Notes: generated by a model not told the origin, from the sequence alone. A stretch of 64,000 nt of DNA from OM182 bacterium MED-G28 (GCA_002457215.1 NTJZ01000014.1:1-64000), one strand, 5' to 3'. Positions 37,355 through 46,642 are shown, numbered from the stretch's first letter. Translations and numbers: made by a program.

Positions 37355-37609
37355 TCAACTACTACTAGGGCCTTCTTTTTCTAACTGATAAACCAGATCA
37401 TTAAATTCTTCTAATTTTTCTCCAAAAGCTTTCAATGCGTCTGCCAAACCTTGGTTATAAAATTTATAACCAATATGATCAATAAAAAACTCCAGTAAAA
37501 ACTGCGCATCAAAACTACCGAGCTCGATATTAAGCTCTTCGGCAAGATAGATTTTGAGTTTGTCTACAATTTCGTTCTTTGTTCCTGGATCAATCTCAAT
37601 TTGAACCAA
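37355..37609 (-). CDS. DUF2164 family protein
   Basis: This is an 84-residue acidic soluble protein with the DUF2164 pattern: KLKIYLAEELNIELGSFDAQFLLEFFIDHIGYKFYNQGLADAL. I place the start at the TTG at 37609, one base past the stop of the HAD gene, with GGGAG six bases upstream. A longer frame to 37672 would overlap the HAD gene by 62 bases and adds sequence unlike the family. Co-transcribed with the HAD gene. Function unknown. Confidence 0.78.
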   Translation of the reverse strand: MVQIEIDPGTKNEIVDKLKIYLAEELNIELGSFDAQFLLEFFIDHIGYKFYNQGLADALKAFGEKLEEFNDLVYQLEKEGPSSS

Positions 37610-37610
37610 T

Positions 37611-38468
37611 TTATGCTCCCAATTGTCGCGCCAGGTCGATAAAGTCCTCGGCGGTGTAGTCGAATTCTCCATCAGGATTGCGATTTACCGGACGCCCTGG
37701 ACCCCTTTCCAAAGGCCTGATCACATAAGCAGTTCTTAGTCCTGCCCGTGCAGCAGCGCGAAGATCACCAGGGTGCGCAGCAACCATCATAACTTGTTCT
37801 GGGGGGAGGCTGAGTAAATCAGCTGCTGTTAAATAGGCCTGTGGATCCGGTTTGTAATGTTTTGCAAGCTCGGCTGACAGCACTGCATCCCAAGGAAGTC
37901 CTGCATTCTTAGCCATATTCGTCAGCAAAGACACATTACCATTGGAAAGCGTTGTAATTACATATTTCGTTTTTAATCGATTTAATCCTGCAACCGTATC
38001 CGACCAAGGAATTAGCCGATGCCAAGCTTTATTGAAGTGATCCAATTCTGCTTCCGACATATTGGTCAATCCATATTCTTCTACTAGTTCATCGAGTATC
38101 AAGCGGTGCAAGTCATCAATTTTTGTCCAGGGTAATTCACCAGTACGCACCTGATTCATCGCTGGGCCATAGCCTCCTCTCCAACGATCCGCAAATTCAG
38201 CCCAATCTACCTCATACCCTTTATTAGCCGAAAGTAACTGCCCCTCCCTGATGATAGAAGACCGCCAATCAACGACGGTTCCAAATACATCAAAAGTTAG
38301 AGCTTTAACATTATCCCCAATCTCAGTTTGCGCCTTGGCTGAATTGAACGGCATAACTCCCAATCCTATACCAGCTGGAACTATTGGAAGAATAGAAATA
38401 TTTTTAAGAAACTTTCGTCTCGAATAATCGAAACCAGAATTAATAAGTACCGAAGATTTCATAGTCAA
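37611..38468 (-). CDS. Tat-exported haloacid-dehalogenase type II protein
   Basis: This is a HAD-superfamily hydrolase of the 2-haloacid dehalogenase (type II) branch, which replaces halogen with hydroxyl on short 2-haloacids. The nucleophile aspartate is in LTFDVFGTVVDWRSS (D60). STLSNGN supplies the motif II Ser/Asn, KHYKPDPQAY the lysine, and motif III is MMVAAHPGDLRAA. The N-terminus has a perfect twin-arginine signal SRRKFLK (residues 16-22), a hydrophobic stretch, and SAKA cleavage near 46. That makes it periplasmic, unlike known dehalogenases, which are cytoplasmic. The 285 residues include the signal. Substrate unproven. It forms an operon with the DUF2164 gene. Confidence 0.87.
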   Translation of the reverse strand: MTMKSSVLINSGFDYSRRKFLKNISILPIVPAGIGLGVMPFNSAKAQTEIGDNVKALTFDVFGTVVDWRSSIIREGQLLSANKGYEVDWAEFADRWRGGYGPAMNQVRTGELPWTKIDDLHRLILDELVEEYGLTNMSEAELDHFNKAWHRLIPWSDTVAGLNRLKTKYVITTLSNGNVSLLTNMAKNAGLPWDAVLSAELAKHYKPDPQAYLTAADLLSLPPEQVMMVAAHPGDLRAAARAGLRTAYVIRPLERGPGRPVNRNPDGEFDYTAEDFIDLARQLGA

Positions 38469-38668
38469 TCCTCACTTTATCTTGTTATTTTGTGGAAGGA
38501 GATGGGATCAATAAAGGAAAATCTAGCATATCTCATTACTAATATCATCAGCAGCGGTATTCATTATCAGATACGGATTTGTGCAGCCACACGGAGATCA
38601 AAATGACACCCGGCACTGATCGAAGTATGAAAATAGGAGTGCTCAGGCGAGACGTGTTAATTATGATA

Positions 38669-38681
38669 AATGAGTATCATT
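38669..38681. promoter_or_regulatory. Fur-box-like palindrome
   Basis: AATGAGTATCATT differs at two of 13 positions from the Fur core AATGATAATCATT and is an inverted repeat (AATGA, TCATT). It is flanked by ATAA and ATAA-like sequence. It lies 200 bases upstream of the HAD gene and just past the end of the NSS gene. No iron gene is adjacent, so a role is uncertain. Confidence 0.25.
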
Positions 38682-38697
38682 ATAAAGGTTTGCTAAT

Positions 38698-40038
38698 TTA
38701 CTGGAAGTAGACAACAAGTATTGCTAACGGGCAAATATATTTTACATAGAAAGGCCAAACCTTCCAAAATAATCCATTTTCAGCTTCCGGACTTCCTTGT
38801 TTTATTTCCTGCAATATATCGTTCCTTCGCCAGATCCAAGCTACAAAAATACAGAAGGAGAATCCAAGTAATGGCTGACTCACTTCCGTAGTAAAAGTAA
38901 CCACCATGTCAAATAAAGGATCAAAGTAAAATACAACGATTAAAGAAATGATGGTTATTATCGAGCCTACAATTATAGCTGCGTTCTTCCGCTCCAAGCC
39001 ATGATGTTCAACACCGTAGGCAACAGGAACTTCAAGCATAGAGATTGATGAGGTTAAGGAGGCGATTGTCATTAAAAGAAAAAAAGCAAGTGCTACAAAT
39101 ACACCGATCGAGCCCATCGTATTAAACAAAGCGGGAAGTACGGACACGATTAGACCTGGGCCTGCGATTAGCCCTCCTTCTGCATCAAAAATCTCTACTC
39201 CATTGGCAAGAGCGACATACATAGCAGGCAATATCAGCAATCCTGCCAGAACAGCAATTCCTATATCCAACAATGCAACCAGGCCCCCAATAGTTGGTAA
39301 ATTTTCCTCTTTGCTAATGTAGGAACCGTAAATAAGCATCGTACCAACGCCGAGAGACAAAGAGAAAAATGCTTGCCCCATGGCATCGACGACTAACGCC
39401 GGTTCTACAATTCTTGAAAAATCCGGAACTAGATAAGCTCTAAGACCTTCCATTGCCCCAGGCAAGGTCAATACATAGATAATTAGTAGTATGAGAATAA
39501 TGATTAACGATGGCATTAACCGAGATGCCCATTTTTCTATCCCATCTTTAACTCCCGCGCGAATAATAATGACAGTTACCAGCATAAACAGCACAACGAA
39601 AATTGAGTTGCGTAAGACAGCATCTGTCGTCAACCATCGCGAGGCACTGTCGAAATTTATTATTCGAGCTAAGGGATCAAAGAAAAATGCTATCATCCAA
39701 CCACTGACGATTGCGTAAAAGCTCAAAATTAAACTAACAGTAATTATACCAATGAAACCCACCAGCATCGCAGCAGCTCGACTTCTTTCTCCTGCAGAAA
39801 TTTTTCGAAGAGCTGTTACCGCATTAGAGCGAGCATAGCGACCAATAATTAGTTCTGCCATTAAGGCCGGGTAAGCTAGAGCGAAAGCAAGGATAAGATA
39901 GGCTATAAGAAATGCAGCACCACCATTGGATGCTGCATTGGTTGGGAATCCCCAGATATTTCCGAGGCCCACCGCAGAACCCGAAGCAGCCATTAGAAAT
40001 CCAAATCTAGAAGAGAATTCTCCTCGAGGCGCGGCCAT
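38698..40038 (-). CDS. sodium-dependent transporter of the NSS/SNF family
   Basis: This is a sodium symporter of the neurotransmitter:sodium family (LeuT fold), 446 residues with about 11-12 membrane helices. TM1 has the hallmark SAVGLGNIWGFPTNAASNGGAAFLIAYL with the sodium- and substrate-binding backbone. TM6 carries AFFSLSLGVGTMLIYGSYI. Bacterial members usually import amino acids such as tryptophan, tyrosine, alanine or leucine; the substrate here is open. It is followed at 230 bases by the HAD gene. The start ATG is at a good distance from the PPIase gene, and expression may be independent. Confidence 0.9.
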   Translation of the reverse strand: MAAPRGEFSSRFGFLMAASGSAVGLGNIWGFPTNAASNGGAAFLIAYLILAFALAYPALMAELIIGRYARSNAVTALRKISAGERSRAAAMLVGFIGIITVSLILSFYAIVSGWMIAFFFDPLARIINFDSASRWLTTDAVLRNSIFVVLFMLVTVIIIRAGVKDGIEKWASRLMPSLIIILILLIIYVLTLPGAMEGLRAYLVPDFSRIVEPALVVDAMGQAFFSLSLGVGTMLIYGSYISKEENLPTIGGLVALLDIGIAVLAGLLILPAMYVALANGVEIFDAEGGLIAGPGLIVSVLPALFNTMGSIGVFVALAFFLLMTIASLTSSISMLEVPVAYGVEHHGLERKNAAIIVGSIITIISLIVVFYFDPLFDMVVTFTTEVSQPLLGFSFCIFVAWIWRRNDILQEIKQGSPEAENGLFWKVWPFYVKYICPLAILVVYFQ

Positions 40039-40121
40039 AGTTCAGATAGTCCTTATAAACAACAAAAGAGATTTCAAATAACAAGAGTATCTCAAGTCTG
40101 CCTAGTGGTAAACGCTGCGGA

Positions 40122-41063
40122 TTACTGCTGATAAGACTCCAAAGTAAATTGAACCGGGCTGGTATTACTTAGAACAAATACTACATTGCTAACCAGGAAT
40201 GCTTGCCCATTAGAACTTACCTCCAAACTCGGTATCCTCAATCGATTGTCATTGGTAGAGAAAGTCGCTATGCCGTCAACAGGCCCACGCCTGGGAATTA
40301 CGCTCTCTAAGTTGGCCTGAATGACCACATCACCAGCAGCAGGCACAGTATTGAAATTCATACTAAGCAGCTCTAATCCGTTATCGATGTCTACCGAAGT
40401 TATTAGTAAACCAGAGGTAGCTTCAAATACATGAGGGGCCGCGCTCAATCGCTCCACTATTTCTACATTCATATAAAGAAAATCGAGAGGAGTCGAGTAT
40501 GCCGCGGTGACATAGGGCGCCTCTGACGCTTTAAAACCTAAGTCAAGAGTGGGTTGATTATCAATCGCATCAACTATGACCATGCCTTGCCCTAATACAT
40601 TGCCAAAAACCGTAAAACCGCCGTTGAGGGTATCAAGATTCGTATTATCCGCGAGATTCACATACCACTGATTGGTAGCGCTATCGGGATCACCATCAAA
40701 CTTGGCCATAGCTACAGTACCTCTAGTATTAGAGACACTAAACTCGTTGACAATCGGTGGGTCAGTGGGTACATCGATTGGACCTACAAACAATTCAAAC
40801 CGGTAAGCACCACCTTGGGCAACGAAATCATCGACCACTCGATGAAAATAGGTGCCATTGTAGTCGTTTCGATTCACGTAATTGAGGAAATTTTGCACTG
40901 TGACAGGCGCAATATCGTCAAGCAGTTCTATCGAGAAATCACCGATGGTAGTGCTGACACGGACTATAGTACCCGCACTGGAACTGAAAGGTATGCAAGA
41001 AAAGAGCAATACTATAAATAAACTGGCAACTCTAGCCCTCAGATGCCGCAAATCTACTCTCAT
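40122..41063 (-). CDS. secreted cyclophilin-type peptidyl-prolyl isomerase with extra C-terminal domain
   Basis: This periplasmic or secreted protein has a signal peptide (cleavage near FSSSA, residue 30) and a cyclophilin domain (about 33-205) with YFHRVVDDFVAQGG. The usual catalytic arginine (in FHR) is present. In place of the standard GGFTVFG the sequence reads NGGFTVFGNV, so it is intact. About 100 C-terminal beta-rich residues (about 208-313) have no family I recognise. I chose the ATG at 41063 with AAGG eight bases upstream. A TTG at 41081 would add six residues. It is divergent from the Hsp70-like gene, a chaperone pair by position. Confidence 0.85.
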   Translation of the reverse strand: MRVDLRHLRARVASLFIVLLFSCIPFSSSAGTIVRVSTTIGDFSIELLDDIAPVTVQNFLNYVNRNDYNGTYFHRVVDDFVAQGGAYRFELFVGPIDVPTDPPIVNEFSVSNTRGTVAMAKFDGDPDSATNQWYVNLADNTNLDTLNGGFTVFGNVLGQGMVIVDAIDNQPTLDLGFKASEAPYVTAAYSTPLDFLYMNVEIVERLSAAPHVFEATSGLLITSVDIDNGLELLSMNFNTVPAAGDVVIQANLESVIPRRGPVDGIATFSTNDNRLRIPSLEVSSNGQAFLVSNVVFVLSNTSPVQFTLESYQQ

Positions 41064-41297
41064 GAAAAAAACCTTGATCAAAATTGGATCTGACTACGCT
41101 GAGACCGGACGAGCATAGGTTAAGTTCCGTGAAGATTCAACCTGATTCAGGCTCTCTAGTTTCGATTTTTTGGCTAAAACGCATCCTTTTGCTGGATTTC
41201 ACGAAATAAGCTATGCTTGCGCTCAGCCCATACAACGGAAAACCATTTTAGGTTTTTGTCTTATCGTTCAATTATGGAATTAATTTAAGAGTCTTTG

Positions 41298-42740
41298 GTG
41301 TCAGGATCTAATCACCAAATCAGCACCTCTCGCTTCGGTATCGGCGTTGACTACGGTACTAGCAACAGCGCAGCTGCAATTTATGATGGAGAAAAAGTCC
41401 ATCTCGTGCAACTTGAGCACCACTCAAAAGTAATGCCATCGGCAACTTACATCGATCGTGACTTTCAAATTGTAACTGGCCAAGCCGCCATTAATAGCTA
41501 TATTGAAAGTAATACTGGCCGTACGGTTGAGTTAAGTGCGGAAGTGATCGGTGAGGCTAGAACAACAACGGGACAGATTGGTGATCGCGGTCTTCCAGAG
41601 GAAGCCAATAGTGAAAAAATATATGGTCAATCTTTTATCGATGGCGGCCAAAAAGGAAGGTTATTCCGGGGTATTAAACGATTACTCGGAAACTCTTCCG
41701 CTCGAAGGTTAATGGTTTTTGATCGACCTTTCCGATTGGTAGCGCTAATAACGCCTTTATTAGTGCGAGTTCGCCATAGTACGAAAAGTCTTTTCCCCAA
41801 ATTAGGCCAGCATAATGAAAACATTAATCATGCTTGTATTGGCCATCCGGTAAATTTCGAAGGTACTGAAAAGTTTGGTAATCAGACGGCCCTTCGATTA
41901 CTTTCGGAAGCATACGGATATGCAGAGTTTACCGAACAATCGTACTACCCTGAGCCTATCGCAGCTGCACTTAGCTACCTACATGATAACCCAGAGGCTG
42001 AAGAGCAAACCTTGCTTGCTGTAGATTTCGGTGGCGGCACATTGGACCTCTGTGTGCTCACCCGCAAAGAACAAGAATTTAGTGTAATTGCTACTCATGG
42101 TGTAGGTCTTGGTGGCGACCATGTTGATCAGATTTTGTTTAAGAAACTTCTCTTCCCTATTCTAGGAAAAGGTGAACGCTGGCGTAGAGCAGGTGAAGAC
42201 CGAGAAATTGAAACTGCTTTTCCGTTTGAAGATTATGAAGATTTTTTACTTAACTGGGCGGTAAGTTATATGCTCAATCAGAATAAATACACAACGCCTC
42301 TGATGCAAAGAATGGCCTACGAGGATGAGGCTGCAGTCAAATTCCGCCGCCTCTATGACTTGATCAAAAATAATTACAGTTACTTAGTATTTCAGAGTTT
42401 AAAAGATTTGAAGGCGACACTGTCGTCAGAGGAATCGGCAATACTAGATATTCCAGAACTAGATATTGAATTAGAAGTTACAAGAGTTCAATTTGAAGAA
42501 TTTATTCAAGAACTACTAAACAAGTTCCAGAGAGCTATTTATGACCTATTGGAAAGAGCCGGATTACAATCCAATGAAATTCAGCTAGTTATTCGCACAG
42601 GCGGCTCATCTCTTATTCCAGCAGTAAAACGCATACTAGACGAGCAATTTACAGGCAAAGTCGTTGAGCATGACCCGTTCTCCAGTGTAGCTGCAGGTCT
42701 GGCGATCGCAGAGTACAGAAACTTAGGGCAAAAACTTTAG
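41298..42740 (+). CDS. YegD-like Hsp70-family chaperone protein
   Basis: This is a DnaK-superfamily ATPase of about 480 residues lacking a normal substrate-binding lid domain. The phosphate-1 motif is GIGVDYGTSNSAAAIYDG (residues 14-31), phosphate-2 is AVDFGGGTLDLCVL, and the adenosine motif is VIRTGGSSLIPAVK. An insert between the subdomains (about 75-160) matches the YegD branch. The partners of YegD are not known. The start is GTG at 41298 or TTG at 41295; AAGAG precedes both. It is convergent with a secreted-protein gene. Confidence 0.85.
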   Translation: MSGSNHQISTSRFGIGVDYGTSNSAAAIYDGEKVHLVQLEHHSKVMPSATYIDRDFQIVTGQAAINSYIESNTGRTVELSAEVIGEARTTTGQIGDRGLPEEANSEKIYGQSFIDGGQKGRLFRGIKRLLGNSSARRLMVFDRPFRLVALITPLLVRVRHSTKSLFPKLGQHNENINHACIGHPVNFEGTEKFGNQTALRLLSEAYGYAEFTEQSYYPEPIAAALSYLHDNPEAEEQTLLAVDFGGGTLDLCVLTRKEQEFSVIATHGVGLGGDHVDQILFKKLLFPILGKGERWRRAGEDREIETAFPFEDYEDFLLNWAVSYMLNQNKYTTPLMQRMAYEDEAAVKFRRLYDLIKNNYSYLVFQSLKDLKATLSSEESAILDIPELDIELEVTRVQFEEFIQELLNKFQRAIYDLLERAGLQSNEIQLVIRTGGSSLIPAVKRILDEQFTGKVVEHDPFSSVAAGLAIAEYRNLGQKL

Positions 42741-42806
42741 ACATAGACGTAAAGAAGAGCGAATTCAGCTGCCTGGAATGTTACTGTACTGCGCTAATTT
42801 ATTTGA

Positions 42807-43814
42807 CTAATCTGCTGCTTCCCTTTCTTCGAACCGAGCTCCAGCTAAGATCCCTGGTAACGCATAGTTACCCTCATGACAGGCGTACTCATACATCGAG
42901 CCAGTCGCAATTCGAAATGGAATTTGCGCACTCCATGGTTGTGTATAAGCCTCACTATCCTCCACAGTGAACTCATAGAGAATCGACTTTGGGCCTGTGC
43001 GCGTAAATCTCTCAGTCACTTTTGCTGATTGAGGCAAATAAAGAACATGCTTTATGGCAAAGCGAAAGCTTTGCTGAGGATGAAAATTCGTAGTTTCAAC
43101 AACAAGAGTGTCTCCTTCCCAATATCCAATGGAATCTCCGAGCCAAGGATTGAAATCTTCACCCATATGAGTAGAGCCCAATCGGATAATACGCGCATCG
43201 TGATTCATCTCAGCTAGCACCATCACGTAATCTTCGCTCTGTACAATTTGGTAATGATTATTGTAGAGAACCGGCAGCATAGGTGGTCCACCACTTGAAC
43301 CAAAACCAACCATGCAGCGTTCGCCGAGTGGACGTTGTTCTGGGCCGTCGTACCCAACGGTTCGAACGTACTCCATAAAAGCCATACCTGAGGCTTGAGT
43401 GTAAGGAATTTGTCCATTCGCAGGATCTACAATAAAAGAGGTTCTGTACTCACTGCCAATCTGCGCCATTCGCGTTCCTGGGTCAATCCAAAAAGCGTTG
43501 TAACCTGCATCAGTATCACCATCAGTAGGAGGCGACCGATTAGGGTCACTTGGCGCATTATCGTCTTCAGAAAGCACATTGAAGGCTGCAGACGCTTCAA
43601 TTCTCCGCGCTTCTTCAGCACCAACACTTAAAGTATTACCAAGAGCTGGATCACGTTCAAGTGTAGTGATGGATGCCGACGACCATATACCCTGCAAATC
43701 AGGGGCACCGTAAGCAGTGCGAGGAGTTTCCCATGCTTCCTGTGCTGAAGAACTTGCAATTGAAAAAATCGCTGCAAGCAAAATTACTGTAGGTTGAATT
43801 TGAAGATTTAGCAT
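42807..43814 (-). CDS. secreted protein of unknown function
   Basis: The 335 residues have a clear Sec signal peptide cleaved near SSSA-QEAW (residue 24). The mature protein starts WETPRTAYGAPDLQGIWS, a phrase I associate with a large family of exported proteins in Acidobacteria and marine Proteobacteria that has no assigned role. Conserved-looking blocks include RCMVGFGSSGGPPMLP, HDARIIRLG and WEGDTLVVETTNF. These resemble a lipocalin-like or beta-rich enzyme core, but I cannot assign activity. It is a single gene, convergent with the Hsp70-like gene. Confidence 0.8.
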   Translation of the reverse strand: MLNLQIQPTVILLAAIFSIASSSAQEAWETPRTAYGAPDLQGIWSSASITTLERDPALGNTLSVGAEEARRIEASAAFNVLSEDDNAPSDPNRSPPTDGDTDAGYNAFWIDPGTRMAQIGSEYRTSFIVDPANGQIPYTQASGMAFMEYVRTVGYDGPEQRPLGERCMVGFGSSGGPPMLPVLYNNHYQIVQSEDYVMVLAEMNHDARIIRLGSTHMGEDFNPWLGDSIGYWEGDTLVVETTNFHPQQSFRFAIKHVLYLPQSAKVTERFTRTGPKSILYEFTVEDSEAYTQPWSAQIPFRIATGSMYEYACHEGNYALPGILAGARFEEREAAD

Positions 43815-43882
43815 TAATACTCCCGCAAATATCCAGCTGTTAGATCTAACTATACTCTATGAAAATTAACAGTATATAAATG

Positions 43883-44623
43883 CTAAATCTGACTTAAAGG
43901 AAACTCAAGAAGAAGTTGCCCATTGGATGGGTCACGGAGCTCTAATTGCGCTTGGCTCGCTGTGCGCAAGGCGTCTGTAAATGTAGCTCCATCCTCCACG
44001 TTACTAATTATGAAAACGGCTTTCCCTTCAACTGAGATACCTGGCGGCAACTCAAGAGGATTAAACACATAATTTGAGTTCTCGCTTAACATCCCAAGTA
44101 CAGTCGATTCAACACTCAAAACATTTTCAGGCACATTTTGACGGACAGCTCTGAACAAGGCTACTTCTTCGCTTGCATATATCATACGCAGAAACACATC
44201 AACATGACGAGTAAACAGTTCACGATTTTTTATTAACAGGGTTGGCGTATAAATCGGATAGCGAAACCCAACTTCAATAATGCCGTTACTGGAGCGATCG
44301 CTGATGAGAGAGTTCTCTAATAACTGAACTTCGAATCCTTCTTCAGCCTTCTCTGGCAAGAATATGAGATAAAATACAAAGCCGGGAATTATGGCAGGCA
44401 CACAAACTAAACCGATATAGGTGCCAGGCCTCCGTGAAAATAAAAGGTTTAGAGGATATACCGCTATCAGTATAGCTATAATAGCTATACTGAATAGCAA
44501 AGCTCGAACAACTAAAGGTTCGCTCCCTATCCGACCAGGATTTTGCAATATAAAAACAATCACAAGAATTGCAGTTAAACCTGCAGCTATGCTCGTGATG
44601 GTATGTCGCAGACTAATCTTCAT
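43883..44623 (-). CDS. membrane-anchored protein of unknown function
   Basis: From the ATG at 44623 the protein has about 246 residues: three hydrophobic helices in the first 105 residues (HTITSIAAGLTAILVIVFIL, ALLFSIAIIAILIAVYPL, YIGLVCVPAIIPGFVFYLIF). A periplasm- or cytoplasm-facing domain of mixed alpha/beta character and no known motif follows. An ATG at 44713 would overlap lipA by 38 bases, adds 30 residues and is the alternative start. I do not recognise the family. It lies just downstream of lipA on the same strand and may be read as the last gene of the lipB-lipA unit. Confidence 0.65.
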   Translation of the reverse strand: MKISLRHTITSIAAGLTAILVIVFILQNPGRIGSEPLVVRALLFSIAIIAILIAVYPLNLLFSRRPGTYIGLVCVPAIIPGFVFYLIFLPEKAEEGFEVQLLENSLISDRSSNGIIEVGFRYPIYTPTLLIKNRELFTRHVDVFLRMIYASEEVALFRAVRQNVPENVLSVESTVLGMLSENSNYVFNPLELPPGISVEGKAVFIISNVEDGATFTDALRTASQAQLELRDPSNGQLLLEFPLSQI

Positions 44624-44675
44624 GGCTAAACCATCACTACCAGATATTTCCTGTACTAATACAGCATAGATTGTC

Positions 44676-45641
44676 TTAAGAAACGATCTTACCGTCGGCT
44701 TGTTTGTCTGCATGGTAAGAAGACCTTACTAGTGGCCCACTCGCTACATGTAGAAAACCCAAAGTTTCACCGTACTCACGAAGCTCGTCGAATTCAGATG
44801 GATGAACAAACCGTTCAACCTTTAAGTGATCCTTGCTTGGCTGTAAATATTGCCCAAGGGTAATCATATCAACATCATGTGCTTTTAAATTTCTTAATAC
44901 TTCTTTAACCTCATCGATTTCTTCACCCAAGCCTAACATTAAACCTGACTTAGTTATTACTGACGGCTGCTTTGATTTATAGCCTTTAAGTAACCGCAAA
45001 GACCAATCATAATCAGCCCCTGGTCTGGCTTTATTATACAACCTTGGAACTGTTTCTAGATTATGATTAAAAACATCCGGGGGGGTTTGCTTTAATATCG
45101 AAAGAGCAATATCCATTCGTCCTCTAAAATCAGGGACTAATACTTCAACTTTGATTTCCGGATTAAATTTCCGCGTTTCAGTAATACATTGTGAAAAATG
45201 TTGAGCACCGCTATCTGCAAGGTCATCTCGATCAACAGAAGTTATAACAACATAATTCAAACCCATTTCTTTTATCGCTTTAGCCAATTCAACAGGCTCA
45301 TCGACATCTAGTGAACGAGGCTTTCCATGGGCAACATCACAGAACGGGCAACGACGCGTACAAATATCGCCCATAATCATAAACGTTGCTGTGCCATTAC
45401 TAAAACATTCGCCCAAATTCGGACAAGATGCTTCTTCGCAAACAGAAGCCAACTTATGCTCTCTTAATTTGCTTTTAATGTGAGCAATTTTTGGAGACAC
45501 CGGAACTCTTACTCTAATCCAGCTGGGCTTCACAGGTAACTCAGTCGTCGGAATTACCTTCATAGGAATGCGGCGAACTTTATCCGCTCCGCGAAGCTTC
45601 TCTCCTTCTATCATTAAGTTTCTGCGTTTTCTTGCTGTCAT
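44676..45641 (-). CDS. lipA: lipoyl synthase
   Basis: This radical-SAM enzyme inserts two sulfurs into octanoyl groups on lipoate-dependent enzymes. The sacrificial auxiliary 4Fe-4S cluster is held by C68, C73 and C79 ([12 protein letters not shown]) and the C-terminal RSSYHAD serine. The SAM cluster is held by C94, C98 and C101 (CTRRCPFC). The 321 residues are complete. It follows lipB by seven bases. Together they carry out the endogenous lipoate pathway for pyruvate and 2-oxoglutarate dehydrogenases and glycine cleavage. Confidence 0.97.
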   Translation of the reverse strand: MTARKRRNLMIEGEKLRGADKVRRIPMKVIPTTELPVKPSWIRVRVPVSPKIAHIKSKLREHKLASVCEEASCPNLGECFSNGTATFMIMGDICTRRCPFCDVAHGKPRSLDVDEPVELAKAIKEMGLNYVVITSVDRDDLADSGAQHFSQCITETRKFNPEIKVEVLVPDFRGRMDIALSILKQTPPDVFNHNLETVPRLYNKARPGADYDWSLRLLKGYKSKQPSVITKSGLMLGLGEEIDEVKEVLRNLKAHDVDMITLGQYLQPSKDHLKVERFVHPSEFDELREYGETLGFLHVASGPLVRSSYHADKQADGKIVS

Positions 45642-45648
45642 AACTCGA

Positions 45649-46353
45649 TTAACTAATGATTAATTCTTGGTAATACTCTTGATACCCTAGCTCAACAAGC
45701 AAATTATTGCATAGGACCTTACTCGCTTTTTGCAACAAGAAATTATCTTCCGCTGCAAAATTAGCTACTTGAGTAACAGCCAGGTTTTCGAATCCACAGG
45801 GATTGATCCGATCAAATGGTGTCAGGTCCATTTTTACATTTAGGCTTAATCCGTGATAGCTCCAACCATTTTTTATTCGCAGACCTAAGGCTCCTATTTT
45901 AGCATCTTTCACGTAAACTCCGGGAGCTTTCGGTCGAGTATCCGCAGAAATACCGAATTCAGTAAGCGCGGCAACCATCGCACTTTCGATCATCTCTACC
46001 AAAGTTCGCACACCTAGTGTGCGGCGGCGCACATTGATCAAGAGATAAGCGACCAATTGGCCAGGCCCGTGATAAGTTACTTGGCCACCACGATCAATCT
46101 GTACGACAGGAATTTTCCCTGGGTTTAGCACATGTTCCGATTTACCAGCCTGCCCTTGCGTATAGACCGGTTTATGGCTGAGCAGCCATATCTCATCACT
46201 TCGCTCTGCTTTGGGGTTTTCTGCAAGATAGCGCATGGCATGCCAGATCGGCTCATAGTCCTGCAACCCTAACCGTCTGACAATGAGGTTAGGTAGCGAC
46301 GCGTTCGTGCTCGACGTGTCCGCCTGAAAACATTTATAATCTGTCAGCCGCAA
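45649..46353 (-). CDS. lipB: octanoyl-[acyl-carrier-protein]:protein N-octanoyltransferase
   Basis: It transfers octanoate from acyl carrier protein to lipoyl domains, the step before LipA. The catalytic dyad is visible: C186 in [12 protein letters not shown] and K152 in [10 protein letters not shown]. The substrate loop is [18 protein letters not shown] (88-105). At 234 residues it is a little longer at the N-terminus than the E. coli protein (residues 1-20 are not conserved), and an internal start is not excluded. It is tightly packed with ybeD (one base) and lipA. Confidence 0.95.
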   Translation of the reverse strand: MRLTDYKCFQADTSSTNASLPNLIVRRLGLQDYEPIWHAMRYLAENPKAERSDEIWLLSHKPVYTQGQAGKSEHVLNPGKIPVVQIDRGGQVTYHGPGQLVAYLLINVRRRTLGVRTLVEMIESAMVAALTEFGISADTRPKAPGVYVKDAKIGALGLRIKNGWSYHGLSLNVKMDLTPFDRINPCGFENLAVTQVANFAAEDNFLLQKASKVLCNNLLVELGYQEYYQELIIS

Positions 46354-46354
46354 T

Positions 46355-46642
46355 CTAGAGCACCATTTTCACGCTTTCTATTTTCTTTAGGTCTTGGAAA
46401 ATGTTTTGTAACTGCCCTTCTCCAGTTGCAGCGATGGTTACTGTGACTGACAGGTAATTCTGTTTTCTGCTTGATTGCACCTTGATCAGGTCAGATGTGA
46501 TCGTCCCAGTATGGCGCTCAATAACCTCCAAGACTGACTCTTGAAAATCGCCTACCGCTTTGCCAATAATTTTTATTGGATACAAACAGGGGAATTTGAT
46601 TTTCGGTGCTTCTTGATCGCTCAAACCAGATTTAACTGACAT
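46355..46642 (-). CDS. ybeD: YbeD (DUF493) family protein
   Basis: This is a 95-residue protein with an ACT-like alpha/beta fold. The family sequence KIKFPCLYPIKIIGKA and ESVLEVIERHTG is present. It is almost always found between dacA and lipB and is thought to act as a small regulator, but no function is established. It starts 15 bases after the dacA stop and ends one base before lipB, so co-transcription is likely. Confidence 0.92.
   Translation of the reverse strand: MSVKSGLSDQEAPKIKFPCLYPIKIIGKAVGDFQESVLEVIERHTGTITSDLIKVQSSRKQNYLSVTVTIAATGEGQLQNIFQDLKKIESVKMVL

Noticed and set aside
37610..37672. Longer DUF2164 start at 37672
   Set aside because: Adds 21 residues unlike the family and overlaps the HAD gene; the TTG at 37609 with GGGAG fits better.
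38602..38709. Small plus-strand frame of about 35 codons between the HAD and NSS genes
   Set aside because: Overlaps the end of the NSS gene and contains the Fur-like site; no ribosome binding site or family match.
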